A stretch of DNA of 39,477 nt from Burkholderiaceae bacterium (GTDB taxonomy: Bacteria > Pseudomonadota > Gammaproteobacteria > Burkholderiales > Burkholderiaceae_F): assembly GCA_017646335.1 (NCBI GenBank), contig JAGCMT010000005.1, positions 1-39,477 on the forward strand, written 5' to 3'. Both the position numbers and the translations under genes were made by a program. Below the pieces are notes generated by a model. It was not told the origin of the DNA. It ran no database searches and worked only from the letters and a program-made list of their open reading frames with translations. How positions within the stretch are numbered: the stretch's first letter is position 1; each line of letters begins with the position of its first letter. Shown here in pieces: positions 16,758 to 25,479 of the stretch.

Positions 16758-17201
16758 GTGGCACAAAAAATCGACTTTCACTTCAACGTCCCGGAAAATC
16801 GCATCCAATATGCGTGCCGTGTCGTTCGCAAGGCCCGTGGCCTTGGTATGAAGATTGCGTTATGGTCGTACGACGCGCACCGCTTGGATTACTTTGCTCG
16901 TCAATTGTGTGCATTCGATTCGACCGGCTTTTATCCGATCGTCAAAGCATCGGACGCCTTGGCCGATCAAACGAGTACGGTCTACGACACCGATGCCGAC
17001 CGATTGCCGAGCCGAGATCTCTTGATCCTCCTGGACGATGAGGTCCCGAACAATTTCCAAACCCTTTTTGCTCGTTTTGCGCGCGTAATCGACATCGTTC
17101 CGAATCAAGAAAACGAACGTCAAGCCGCCCGCAAACGCTTTGTTATTTATCGCCAATCGGGCCTCAACCCGGTGGCACATGATCAAGGAAAGAAAGACTG
17201 A
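16758..17201 (+). CDS. holC: DNA polymerase III chi subunit
   Basis: The chi subunit of the clamp-loader complex links the replisome to single-strand-binding protein. The 147-aa product starts with the chi-like pattern IDFHFNVPENRIQYACRVVRKA and continues with WSYDAHRLDYFARQL and a weakly hydrophobic Rossmann-like core ending in ARVIDIVP. It begins with GTG, supported by AGGAG 6 bases upstream. It follows pepA, overlaps the next gene by one base (TGATG) and leads to valS; pepA-holC-valS is a classic order. Sequence conservation in chi is low, so context adds much of the certainty. Confidence 0.86.
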   Translation: MAQKIDFHFNVPENRIQYACRVVRKARGLGMKIALWSYDAHRLDYFARQLCAFDSTGFYPIVKASDALADQTSTVYDTDADRLPSRDLLILLDDEVPNNFQTLFARFARVIDIVPNQENERQAARKRFVIYRQSGLNPVAHDQGKKD

Positions 17202-17617
17202 TGAGCACTGAGATGTTACGTAAAGAACCGACGATCACCTTCCGTGATGACATCCCCGTGTTGCGCGATCGCGTCAACGTCCCTTGGGAGAAGTTGGAAC
17301 AAGTTTTGGAACGCGTCGAAGAACGCACCTCTCAAGTCTTGCAAGAAGCTCCGGACTTCTCGCCGATGAAGGAGGCCGAACGTTTGCGTTTGGCTCGTGA
17401 AGAGGCGATGACCACCTTGGTCGAAAAGTTTGCTCCGGCTTTGACCGCTTCCATGCAACAACAAATGGACGACATGGTCAACGCCGCCGTAACGAGCGCC
17501 TACCACCACTTGCGTAGTGACCTCACCCGTCAATTGAACGCATTGATCGTGCAAACGGTCCGCGAAGAATTGATGCGTGTGATGCGAGAAGCGGAAGAAA
17601 AACAATTTCAGCGCTAA
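17201..17617 (+). CDS. Unknown 138-aa protein between holC and valS
   Basis: I do not recognise a named family. The protein is acidic-basic mixed, without signal peptide or membrane segment. From about residue 27 it is almost entirely predicted helix: heptad-like stretches occur at 27-50 (WEKLEQVLERVEERTSQVLQ) and 90-135 (LRSDLTRQLNALIVQTVREELMRVMREAEE), which suggests a coiled-coil oligomer. The start codon overlaps the holC stop by one base, so translation is probably coupled. Codon use matches the neighbours. Position suggests a link to the chi subunit or simply co-expression; no function is assigned. Confidence 0.8.
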   Translation: MSTEMLRKEPTITFRDDIPVLRDRVNVPWEKLEQVLERVEERTSQVLQEAPDFSPMKEAERLRLAREEAMTTLVEKFAPALTASMQQQMDDMVNAAVTSAYHHLRSDLTRQLNALIVQTVREELMRVMREAEEKQFQR

Positions 17618-17679
17618 AATATTGCGTTTGCTTTAGTGCTACCCTTTTTGATTACTTACATTAGTTAAGAAATAACGAT

Positions 17680-20508
17680 ATGACGACTGAAGAACTTGCC
17701 AAGAGCTTTGAGCCGGCACAAATCGAGAACCATTGGTACCCCTTGTGGGAAAAGCGCGGTTACTTTGCCGCCAAGATGGATCCGGCCAAGCCCTCCTTTG
17801 CGATCCAATTGCCGCCCCCGAACATCACGGGTATCTTGCACATGGGTCATGCCTTCAATCAATCCGTGATGGACACGTTGGTGCGCTATCACCGCATGAT
17901 GGGCTACAACACGGCTTGGGTCCCGGGTACGGACCACGCCGGTATCGCCACGCAAATCGTGGTCGAACGCCAATTGGAAAAGGAAGGCAAGAGCATCCAC
18001 GACTTTACGCGTGAAGAATTCATCGCCAAGGTCTGGGAATGGAAGGAATACTCCGGCGGCACGATCTTGGATCAAGTTCGTCACTTGGGTAACTCCGTTG
18101 ACTGGGATCGCCTCTACTTCACGATGGATGAGAAGCTCTCCAAGGTCGTGGTCGACACGTTCGTGAAGCTCTACAACGACGGCCTCATCTATCGCGGCAA
18201 GCGTTTGGTGAACTGGGACCCGAAGTTGCAAAGCGCCGTGTCCGACTTGGAAGTTGAAAGCGAAGAAGAAAACGGTCATCTCTGGGAAATCCGTTATCCG
18301 GCCGCTGACGGCGGTGAAGGCGTCGTCGTTGCCACGACTCGTCCGGAAACGCTCTTCGGTGACCAAGCCGTTGCCGTTCACCCGGAAGACGAACGTTATC
18401 AACACTTGATCGGCAAGAACGTGATTTTGCCGCTTTGCGACCGTGAAATCCCGGTGATCGCCGACGAATACGTCGATCGCGAATTCGGTTCCGGTTGCGT
18501 GAAGATTACGCCGGCTCACGACTTCAATGACTTTGCCGTCGGTCAACGCCACGGTTTGGAAGCCGTCAGCGTCATGACGAAGACCGCCACGATGAACGAC
18601 AACGTGCCCGAAAAGTATCGCGGCATGGATCGTTACGAAGCTCGTAAGGTGGCTGTGGCCGATTTGGACGCTTTGGGTCTTTTGGTCGGTATCAAGGATC
18701 ACAAGCACATGGTGCCGCGCGTGACGCGTACGGGCGAAATCGTTGAACCGTTGCTCTCCGAACAATGGTACATGGCCATGAGCAAGCCCGCTCCCGAAGG
18801 CGCTCACTTCCCGGGCAAGTCCATCGGTGAGATCGGCCTCGAAGCCATGGAAAGCGGCGAAGTCAACATCATGCCGAAGGAATGGCGCGGTGTTTATCGT
18901 CAATGGCTCGAAAACATTCAAGACTGGTGCTTGTCTCGTCAATTGGTTTGGGGTCACCAGATCCCGGCCTGGTACGACGAAGCCGGCAACGTCTATGTGG
19001 CTCACAATGAAGCCGAAGCTCAAGCCAAGGCCGGCGAAGGCGTGAAGCTCACGCGCGACGCTGACGTTTTGGATACGTGGTTCTCTTCTGCCATGGTCCC
19101 CTTCTCTACGATGGGCTGGCCGTGCGAAGAAAAGATGAAGGAAGCCGGTTACGACCTCTTCTTGCCGAGCTCCGTTTTGGTGACGGGCTACGACATCATC
19201 TTCTTCTGGGTGGCACGTATGGTCATGATGACGCGCTACTTCACGGGCCGTGTTCCGTTCAAGACCGTTTACCTCCACGGTCTCGTTCGCGACGCACAAG
19301 GCAAGAAGATGAGTAAGAGCGAAGGCAACACGCTCGACCCGTTGGACATCATCCAAGGTATCGACTTGGAAAGCTTGATCGCCAAGAACACGCGCGGTTT
19401 GCGTCAACCGGAAAAGGCTCCGAAGGTTGAAAAGATGTTGCGCAAGAACTATCCGGACGGTATTGCTCCGCACGGTGCCGACGCTTTGCGCTTCACGATG
19501 GCCGCTTACGCCAACCTCGGTCGCCACATCAACTTCGACTTGAAGCGTGCTGAAGGTTATCGTAACTTCTGCAACAAGCTCTGGAATGCAACGCGCTTCG
19601 TGTTGATGAACGTGGCCGGTAAGGACTGCGGTATGGACGAAGGCGCCGAAGTCAAGTTGAGCTTCGTCGATCGTTGGATCATGAACGAACTCAACCGTAC
19701 GGTTGCTGAAGTTCACAAGGCTCTCGGTGAATGGCGTCTTGACAACGCTGCCAACGCCATCTACTCCTTCGTTTGGGACCAATACTGTGACTGGTACCTC
19801 GAATTGACGAAGGTCCAAATGGCTCAAGGTGACGAAGCCACGCAACGCGGTACGCGTCAAACGTTGATCCGAGTTTTGGAAACGGTCCTTCGTATGGCTC
19901 ACCCGATCATTCCGTTCATCACGGAAGAGCTCTGGCAAAAGGTTTCCGTGATCGCCAAGACGCGTCGTGAAGACGAAGAAACGTCCTTGATGATCCAAGA
20001 ATACCCGACGGCCAATTTGGATGCCGTCGTTGCCGAAGCCGACGCTCACATGACGCTCGCTAAGGAAATGATCGACGCCGTTCGTAACTTGCGCGGTGAA
20101 ATGCAATTGTCTCCGAGCGAACGTGTTCCGCTCGCATTGCAAGGCAACCCGGAAATCGCCAGCGTGGTCGGCCCGTACATCCAACACTTGGCTCGCTTGA
20201 GCGAAGTCAACATCGTTGAAGACATCGCCAAGGCTGCCGAAGGCTCCATCGCCCCGGTCGCTATCGTCGAAGACTTCAAGTTGATGTTGGTCGTGAAGAT
20301 CGATATCGAAGCCGAACGTGAACGTTTGAGCAAGGAAGTGGCTCGTTTGCAAGGTGAAATCACCAAGGCTAACGGCAAGTTGAGCAACGAAAAGTTCGTG
20401 GCTCGTGCTCCGGAAGCTGTGGTGAACCAAGAACGCGAACGCTTGGCTAACTTCACGAAGTTACTCGAAAAGGTGACGGAACAATTGGCCAAGTTGCCGC
20501 AAGCCTAA
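17680..20508 (+). CDS. valS: Valyl-tRNA synthetase
   Basis: Class I synthetase of 942 aa, close to the usual bacterial length. The HIGH signature appears as HMGH at residues 54-57, after PPPNITGIL, and KMSKS at 543-547. Between them lies the CP1 editing domain ([10 protein letters not shown] near residue 222), which hydrolyses mischarged Thr-tRNA. The anticodon-binding domain follows, and residues ~875-940 form the C-terminal coiled coil ([19 protein letters not shown]). The ATG at 17680 has only a weak AAGAAA. It is probably transcribed with holC and the small gene, 62 bases upstream, and ends at a strong terminator. Confidence 0.97.
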   Translation: MTTEELAKSFEPAQIENHWYPLWEKRGYFAAKMDPAKPSFAIQLPPPNITGILHMGHAFNQSVMDTLVRYHRMMGYNTAWVPGTDHAGIATQIVVERQLEKEGKSIHDFTREEFIAKVWEWKEYSGGTILDQVRHLGNSVDWDRLYFTMDEKLSKVVVDTFVKLYNDGLIYRGKRLVNWDPKLQSAVSDLEVESEEENGHLWEIRYPAADGGEGVVVATTRPETLFGDQAVAVHPEDERYQHLIGKNVILPLCDREIPVIADEYVDREFGSGCVKITPAHDFNDFAVGQRHGLEAVSVMTKTATMNDNVPEKYRGMDRYEARKVAVADLDALGLLVGIKDHKHMVPRVTRTGEIVEPLLSEQWYMAMSKPAPEGAHFPGKSIGEIGLEAMESGEVNIMPKEWRGVYRQWLENIQDWCLSRQLVWGHQIPAWYDEAGNVYVAHNEAEAQAKAGEGVKLTRDADVLDTWFSSAMVPFSTMGWPCEEKMKEAGYDLFLPSSVLVTGYDIIFFWVARMVMMTRYFTGRVPFKTVYLHGLVRDAQGKKMSKSEGNTLDPLDIIQGIDLESLIAKNTRGLRQPEKAPKVEKMLRKNYPDGIAPHGADALRFTMAAYANLGRHINFDLKRAEGYRNFCNKLWNATRFVLMNVAGKDCGMDEGAEVKLSFVDRWIMNELNRTVAEVHKALGEWRLDNAANAIYSFVWDQYCDWYLELTKVQMAQGDEATQRGTRQTLIRVLETVLRMAHPIIPFITEELWQKVSVIAKTRREDEETSLMIQEYPTANLDAVVAEADAHMTLAKEMIDAVRNLRGEMQLSPSERVPLALQGNPEIASVVGPYIQHLARLSEVNIVEDIAKAAEGSIAPVAIVEDFKLMLVVKIDIEAERERLSKEVARLQGEITKANGKLSNEKFVARAPEAVVNQERERLANFTKLLEKVTEQLAKLPQA

Positions 20509-20542
20509 TGCGCAACTACCCTTAAGGGTTTGATCGAAGAAG

Positions 20543-20564
20543 AGGTGCGAAGAAATTCGCACCT
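20543..20564 (+). terminator. Rho-independent terminator after valS
   Basis: A 9-bp AGGTGCGAA/TTCGCACCT stem is closed by a GAAA tetraloop, followed by TTTCTTTTT. Confidence 0.9.
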
Positions 20565-20740
20565 TTTCTTTTTGGAAACATTTTTTACAAATTCTGAAAA
20601 CGCTTATCGCACCCCAATAAAAAAATCCATTACAAATCATACGGTTATCTTCTTATCCTTTTCATTAAATTCCCTTATACGTGGTCAATCTCTCAGATAA
20701 TCCTTTAGAATTTCTTCGGTTGTTTGTAAGGATTTTTTCA

Positions 20741-21517
20741 ATGAAATTTTTCTCCACCCCCTGCCAAGAAGTGACGGTCGATTCCATCGTTTTGCGCGAC
20801 CCGGTTTTCATCAGTGATTTGCATTTGAATGGCGATGACTCCGATACGATCGACGGCTTTTTGCACTTTTTGGACGATGTGGCCAGCCAACACCAAGAAT
20901 TGGTGATTTTGGGTGACTTGTTTGACTACTGGGTGGGTGACGATGCGATTGAGACCGTCTCCGTGGTGATCGAAGCATTGAAAAAGTACTCTGAAAAGCA
21001 CTCGCTCTACATCATGCACGGCAATCGTGACTTCATGATGGGTGAAGATTTCGGTAAAGCATGCGGTGCCACGATGTTGGCCGACCCGTGTGTCACCTCC
21101 AATCAAGGCGTTCGCATTTTGCTCTCCCACGGTGACATCTGGTGTACTGACGACGAGGTCTACCAAAAGGTTCGTCGTAAGGTCCGCGGTTTCTGGTGGC
21201 AATGGACGATGTTGCGTTTGCCGCTCCGTAAGCGCCTTGATGTCGCTGAAAACGCCCGTGCCAAGAGCAAGGCCACCAAGCAAGACACCGAAGCCTCCAA
21301 GATGGATGTGGTCAATGCTGAAGTCGTTAAGACCGCTTTGCAAAAGCACGCTCATGCCGTCATCCACGGTCACACGCACCAACCGAGCATCGTTCAATTG
21401 GACGGTCCGTTGAATCGTTACGTGCTTTCCGATTGGCTTTTTAAAGACGGTCGTGCGGTTCGCGGTAACTACATCGTAATATCTGATAACAAACCCGTTT
21501 TGAAAAATATCGGCTAA
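20741..21517 (+). CDS. lpxH: UDP-2,3-diacylglucosamine diphosphatase
   Basis: Hydrolyses UDP-2,3-diacylglucosamine to lipid X, the fourth step of lipid A synthesis, at the inner face of the membrane. The 258-aa calcineurin-like phosphoesterase shows all metal blocks: DLHL, GDLFDYWVGDD, GNRDFM, HGD and HGHTHQP. It is slightly longer than the E. coli protein (240) because of a charged insert (ARAKSKATKQDTEASK) before the last block. The frame extends to a GTG at 20681, but ATG 20741 with AAGGA 8 bases upstream gives the proper start. It is separated from valS by a terminator. The lipoprotein gene follows after 39 bases. Confidence 0.92.
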   Translation: MKFFSTPCQEVTVDSIVLRDPVFISDLHLNGDDSDTIDGFLHFLDDVASQHQELVILGDLFDYWVGDDAIETVSVVIEALKKYSEKHSLYIMHGNRDFMMGEDFGKACGATMLADPCVTSNQGVRILLSHGDIWCTDDEVYQKVRRKVRGFWWQWTMLRLPLRKRLDVAENARAKSKATKQDTEASKMDVVNAEVVKTALQKHAHAVIHGHTHQPSIVQLDGPLNRYVLSDWLFKDGRAVRGNYIVISDNKPVLKNIG

Positions 21518-21556
21518 TTTATTAGGCTAGAGGGTAGAAAGACAAGGAGCCCACGC

Positions 21557-22300
21557 ATGCTGAAATCCTTGGTGAAAATCGCCTCTCTAGCCACACTGGC
21601 CGTGTCTCTCACGGGGTGTGTCACCCCCACTTTGTCGACGCATATCCAAGTCGATTCCAAATTCTCCATGACGCCCGAGTTGCAGACGTCGCTTCGCGCG
21701 ATGCCGGACTGGGGTGACAAGATTTCTGTCGTCGCACTCGACGCCAAGCAAGCCGACGATGCCCTCTACGTTGCTTTTGAAAACGAAATGAAGGCTCGAT
21801 TGCAAGCCATTCAGTTGGAAGTCGTCAAACCCAATACCAATGAAAAGTATCGGATGAGCATTGGGTTGTTGCTTGAAAAAACACGCGTTGTACGCGAACA
21901 AGAGCTCGTTCCCGAAATGGTTATCTACCCGACGATCGGCATCGGTTTCGGGCACGGTTTTTACCATGCTCCACCCCCGCCTCGTCGAGGACACCGTGGT
22001 CATCGCGGTCATCCCCCGCCCCCGCCGATGATGATGCCGCACACCGTGATGACGGTGCAGTACACGGATCGTCAATATTGGGCTCGAGGCCTTCAAATCA
22101 AAATCGACGAGGTCGTGAAAAAAGGACGTCAAAAAGAGTACGTGACGGTCTATCAAAGCACGATCTACAATGAAAGCGCCTGTAAAAACCTTCAAGAAGT
22201 TTTACCGCTTTACATTGACGCGGCCATCCAACATCTTTACGACACGGGCAAGCATAACCAAGTCGTGAAAATCGAGGCCGAAGGACTCAGTTGCTACTAA
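21557..22300 (+). CDS. Predicted lipoprotein with Arg-Gly-His and proline-rich loop
   Basis: The 247-aa product has a lipoprotein signal: a basic start, a hydrophobic stretch and a lipobox SLTGC with Cys21. Asp is not at +2, so outer-membrane sorting is expected. The body has an alpha/beta pattern reminiscent of DUF4136-type lipoproteins (KISVVALDAKQADDALYVAFENEMKARLQA). The middle holds a low-complexity insert near residues 138-160, with four prolines, three RGH repeats, five prolines and three methionines. His and Met richness hints at metal binding, but this is a guess. AAGGAG lies 8 bases before the ATG. It follows lpxH by 39 bases, and the next gene starts 29 bases after it. Confidence 0.75.
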   Translation: MLKSLVKIASLATLAVSLTGCVTPTLSTHIQVDSKFSMTPELQTSLRAMPDWGDKISVVALDAKQADDALYVAFENEMKARLQAIQLEVVKPNTNEKYRMSIGLLLEKTRVVREQELVPEMVIYPTIGIGFGHGFYHAPPPPRRGHRGHRGHPPPPPMMMPHTVMTVQYTDRQYWARGLQIKIDEVVKKGRQKEYVTVYQSTIYNESACKNLQEVLPLYIDAAIQHLYDTGKHNQVVKIEAEGLSCY

Positions 22301-22329
22301 GATTCAGAGAACCGCAAGGAGTATTGAAA

Positions 22330-23394
22330 ATGGGTTTTGCATTTCCGATCGTGAAAATTTCCGGCTCTGCCGCCGAATGCGGCGTGCAGTACGGTGAAGC
22401 GCTCAAAAATGAAATCATCAAGAACATCGGCTTTTATCAAAAGATGTTGAAGGAATACGCCGGTGTCGAATGGGCTGATGCACAAGCGATGGCCAAGCGT
22501 TTTGAAGCACCGATTGCGGAGTATTGCCCTGATGCCATCGAAGAGATGAAGGGCATTGCCGAAGGTGCCGGCGTCGCTTATGAAGACATTTTGACGATCA
22601 ACTGCCGCAGCGAAATTCTCTTCGCACAACCCGACGGTTGCTCTTGCATGGGCATCTTGCCGGAAATGAGTGACACGGCTCACACGTATTTGGGACAAAC
22701 CTGGGATTGGTTGCGTCACGCTCGTGAGCACGTTGCCGTTGTCGAATTCCGTCAACGCAACAAGCCCGCCGCCATGATGATCGTTGAAGCCGGTATGGTC
22801 GGTGGTCGCGGTTTAAATAGCCACGGCATCGGTGTTTGCTTAAATGCGATGAGCGTGGGTGAAGGCGAAGTCGGTGTCCCGCTTCATATCATGTTCCGTG
22901 AGATCCTTCACGCCAACAACGTCTCCAACGCTTTGGATCGCGTCGCTCGTGTACAGCGCGCCGGTTCCGGCACGTTTAGCATCGGTTCCGGAGACGGTTT
23001 CTTGGCTAGCGTGGAATTCACGCCCTATGACTTCGACGTGCTGATGCCTGAAGGTGAAGTTTTGGCTCATACGAACCATTACCTCTCCCCACTCTTTAAG
23101 CAAGAGGACACCTTCAAGTATGACTTGACCGATACGTTCGTCCGTCTGAACCGTATCCGTCGTCAAGCCAAGCTCCTCTACAAGAAGTCCTTGTCTCAAA
23201 AAGACATGTGGGCCATCTTCAGCGATCACGCCAACTTCCCCGACTCCGTTTGCAGTCACGAAGATCCGCGTGATGAACCGTACCGTCAACTTTGCACGGT
23301 CTACGCCATCGTGATGGACTTGAATGCTCACACGATCTGGGTGAGCGACACCAATCCCTGCCACGGTCACCGTCATCCGATCGTCTTAAAGTAG
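22330..23394 (+). CDS. C45 peptidase / acyl-CoA:6-APA acyltransferase-like Ntn hydrolase
   Basis: The 354-aa protein matches the acyl-coenzyme A:6-aminopenicillanic acid acyltransferase family (peptidase C45). The probable nucleophile is Cys104 in PDGCSCMG, which in this family becomes N-terminal by self-cleavage. Typical blocks are the N-terminal GSAAECGVQYGEALK, EEMKGIAEGAGVAYEDILTINCRSE, GQTWDW, VGGRGLNSHGIGVCLNAM and the late AHTNHYL. Relatives act on acyl-amides and small peptides; penicillin synthesis itself is not implied. No signal peptide is seen, so it is cytoplasmic. The frame begins earlier, but ATG 22330 with AAGGAG 8 bases upstream is clear. It is the last gene before a terminator. 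Confidence 0.84.
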   Translation: MGFAFPIVKISGSAAECGVQYGEALKNEIIKNIGFYQKMLKEYAGVEWADAQAMAKRFEAPIAEYCPDAIEEMKGIAEGAGVAYEDILTINCRSEILFAQPDGCSCMGILPEMSDTAHTYLGQTWDWLRHAREHVAVVEFRQRNKPAAMMIVEAGMVGGRGLNSHGIGVCLNAMSVGEGEVGVPLHIMFREILHANNVSNALDRVARVQRAGSGTFSIGSGDGFLASVEFTPYDFDVLMPEGEVLAHTNHYLSPLFKQEDTFKYDLTDTFVRLNRIRRQAKLLYKKSLSQKDMWAIFSDHANFPDSVCSHEDPRDEPYRQLCTVYAIVMDLNAHTIWVSDTNPCHGHRHPIVLK

Positions 23395-23413
23395 TAAACT
23401 TTTAAGACAAATC

Positions 23414-23437
23414 AGAGCGAGCTTTCGAGCTCGCTCT
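23414..23437 (+). terminator. Rho-independent terminator with UUCG loop
   Basis: A 10-bp AGAGCGAGCT/AGCTCGCTCT stem is closed by a TTCG tetraloop and followed by TTTTCTTTC. It ends the lpxH-lipoprotein-C45 unit. Confidence 0.92.
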
Positions 23438-23547
23438 TTTTCTTTCTCAACAAATAATCACCTTTCCAAACAGACAGTTACACCGTCTGTCGATAGCATC
23501 ACCATAAATCGCACGCTCCTAGGTGCGAACAAAAAAAGGTGCTCCCT

Positions 23548-23904
23548 ATGAAAAAGCTCATTGCAATCGGTGCCAGTGTAATTGCCCTTCTTACCGCCCC
23601 GGCCATGGCGGATAAACCGCTAGACATCGCTCGCGACTTGTCCACGGTCAAGACCACCGCCATCCAAGCCATCCAAGCTGCTCAAAAGATTTTTCCGGGT
23701 CAAACGTATGACGTGGATCTGGAAAATACCTTCATCGGCCATTATTGGGAAATAAAAATTTTTACGACCGACCAACGTCTCATTGAAGCGTTTGTTGATG
23801 CGCAAAACGGAGAAGTCGTTGCCGCTGATGAAACGGCGATAATCAACGGAAAAAAGAAGAAAACTCGTAACCGATTCGAAAACGGGATACCTGTACAACA
23901 GTAG
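23548..23904 (+). CDS. Secreted PepSY-domain protein
   Basis: A 118-aa exported protein. Residues 1-22 form a clear signal peptide with an APAMA cleavage motif before Asp. The mature part is a single PepSY domain: AIQAIQAAQKIFPGQTYDVDLE, then WEIKIFTTDQRLIEAFVDAQNGEVV. PepSY modules are often periplasmic inhibitors of peptidases or binders of signals for membrane partners. It is short and free-standing, with a basic KKKKTRNR segment near the end. AAGG lies 8 bases before the ATG at 23548. It is monocistronic, converging on the alanine symporter gene. Confidence 0.85.
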   Translation: MKKLIAIGASVIALLTAPAMADKPLDIARDLSTVKTTAIQAIQAAQKIFPGQTYDVDLENTFIGHYWEIKIFTTDQRLIEAFVDAQNGEVVAADETAIINGKKKKTRNRFENGIPVQQ

Positions 23905-23907
23905 CAA

Positions 23908-23943
23908 AAATGGCTCGAGAACCTTACGGTTTTCGAGCCATTT
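23908..23943. terminator. Bidirectional terminator between PepSY and AGCS genes
   Basis: A 16-bp stem (23908-23923 with 23928-23943, one G-T pair) has a TTAC loop. The AAAT/ATTT ends give T-rich tails both ways, and convergent genes end on each side. Confidence 0.8.
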
Positions 23944-23960
23944 CTTTCGATCAGAATCGA

Positions 23961-25388
23961 TTATTGCTTGATTTCGTCATCCACGCGACGCGGCCAACAT
24001 TGGACTCCCGTTTGATCCGGCAACACGCTCGGATCGAATTCCGGTTCCATAATGCCGCGCTTCTTTTGAGCGACGTAGTCGTCCAAAGCGGCGTAAGCAT
24101 ACTTACCCAAAAGCGCAATGGCGACCAAGTTCACGATCGTCATCAAAGCCATGAAGAGGTCGGCCATGTTCCAAACGAAGGACAAAGAAGCGATGGAACC
24201 GATGAAGACCATCACAACCACACAGAGGCGGAAAATCGGCAAAGCCAAGCGGCTCTTCGTGATGAAATACATGTTGATTTCACCGTAGAAGTAGTTACCG
24301 ATCACGGAGCTAAAGGCAAAGAAGAGCACCGTCACCGTCAAAAGAATTGCAGCCCAAGAGCCCAATTCGTGCGTCAAATTGTGTTGGACCAACGCGATAC
24401 CGGTCTTGCCCAAGCCTTCCCAGCCCGGAACGATCAAGACCAACATAGCCGAAGCCGTACACACGAACATCGTGTTGACGTACACGCCAAAACCTTGAAC
24501 GAGACCTTGCTTGACCGGGTGCGTGGCGTCGGCCGTTGCGGCGGCATTCGGGATGGAACCCATACCGGCTTCGTTGGAGAAGAGACCGCGCTTGATACCG
24601 TTCATCATGGCTGCACCGATACCGGCACCCATCACGGAATCAAAGCCGAATGCACAAGAAACGACTTGGCTGATAACCGCCGGGATTGCCGTGATGTTCA
24701 TGACCATCACGATCAAAGCCAAACCCAAGTAGAGACCGGCCATGATCGGAACCAACACTTCAACGACCTTCGCAATACGTTGCATACCACCCAAAAGAAT
24801 GAAGGCGGTCAAGATTGCCGTTGCGATACCCGTCGTGGTCGTGTCGATACCAAATGCTTCTTGCAAGGACAAAGCCATCGTGTTGGCTTGCACGGAATTG
24901 AAGATCAAACCGTAGGTGATCGTGATCAACACGGCAAACAAGCCGGCAAAGAACGGCGACTTCAAGACGTTCTTGATGTAGTAAGCCGGACCACCGACGT
25001 AGGTACCGGCTGCATTACGAACCTTGAAGATCTGAGCCAACGTGGATTCCACAAAACCGCTGGCGCAGCCGATCGTAGCGATCACCCACATCCAGAAGAT
25101 GGCACCCGGGCCACCCATCGTCACGGCGATGGCGATACCGGCGATGTTACCGACGCCCACGCGAGAAGCGGTGGAAATACAGAAAGCTTGGAACGTCGTG
25201 ATGTGACCGTCACGAGCCTTGGCGCCCACGCCTTCGAACAACAAACGAATCATTTCCGGGATTTGAACGATTTGCACGAGCTTGGTGCGAATCGTGAACA
25301 TCAAACCCACGCCAACCAACATCACGATCAAAACATAAGACCAGAGATAATCATTGGCAACGGAAACGATTGAATCGAGCCATTCCAT
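23961..25388 (-). CDS. Sodium:alanine symporter (AGCS family)
   Basis: Imports alanine or glycine with sodium through the inner membrane. The 475-aa product has about 10 hydrophobic segments and the family's strongest blocks: ISTASRVGVGNIAGIAIA near residue 95, ESTLAQIFKVRN, YVGGPAYYI and GLFSNEAGMGSIPNAAATAD near 270. The frame runs up to 25544, but the first 52 codons look non-coding; the ATG at 25388 with CGGAG 9 bases upstream gives the family start (MEWLDSIVSVANDYLWSY). It follows trmJ by 91 bases with a probable terminator between, so it may be transcribed separately. Which amino acid is carried is not shown by sequence. Confidence 0.92.
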   Translation of the reverse strand: MEWLDSIVSVANDYLWSYVLIVMLVGVGLMFTIRTKLVQIVQIPEMIRLLFEGVGAKARDGHITTFQAFCISTASRVGVGNIAGIAIAVTMGGPGAIFWMWVIATIGCASGFVESTLAQIFKVRNAAGTYVGGPAYYIKNVLKSPFFAGLFAVLITITYGLIFNSVQANTMALSLQEAFGIDTTTTGIATAILTAFILLGGMQRIAKVVEVLVPIMAGLYLGLALIVMVMNITAIPAVISQVVSCAFGFDSVMGAGIGAAMMNGIKRGLFSNEAGMGSIPNAAATADATHPVKQGLVQGFGVYVNTMFVCTASAMLVLIVPGWEGLGKTGIALVQHNLTHELGSWAAILLTVTVLFFAFSSVIGNYFYGEINMYFITKSRLALPIFRLCVVVMVFIGSIASLSFVWNMADLFMALMTIVNLVAIALLGKYAYAALDDYVAQKKRGIMEPEFDPSVLPDQTGVQCWPRRVDDEIKQ

Positions 25389-25422
25389 GTAATAAAACTC
25401 CGAAAAAATAAAAATACAAAAG

Positions 25423-25443
25423 TGAACCCCCAGAGGAGATTCA
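25423..25443 (-). terminator. Probable terminator after trmJ / leader hairpin of the AGCS gene
   Basis: On the minus strand a 9-bp stem (TGAATCTCC with GGGGGTTCA, two G-T pairs) and a TCT loop are followed by a T-rich tail. It lies 36 bases past trmJ and 34 before the AGCS start, so it could also attenuate the latter. Confidence 0.5.
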
Positions 25444-25479
25444 ACCAAAGAGAAAAAGGGGAAATACGGTGAAGACTCG

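Noticed and set aside
17665..20430. 921-codon open frame on the minus strand opposite valS
   Set aside because: Its product is a His/Asp/Arg-rich shadow with no recognisable domains. It arises because valS avoids codons that read as stops in antisense.
23910..25373. 487-codon plus-strand frame opposite the alanine symporter
   Set aside because: Charged low-complexity shadow; the symporter motifs lie on the minus strand.
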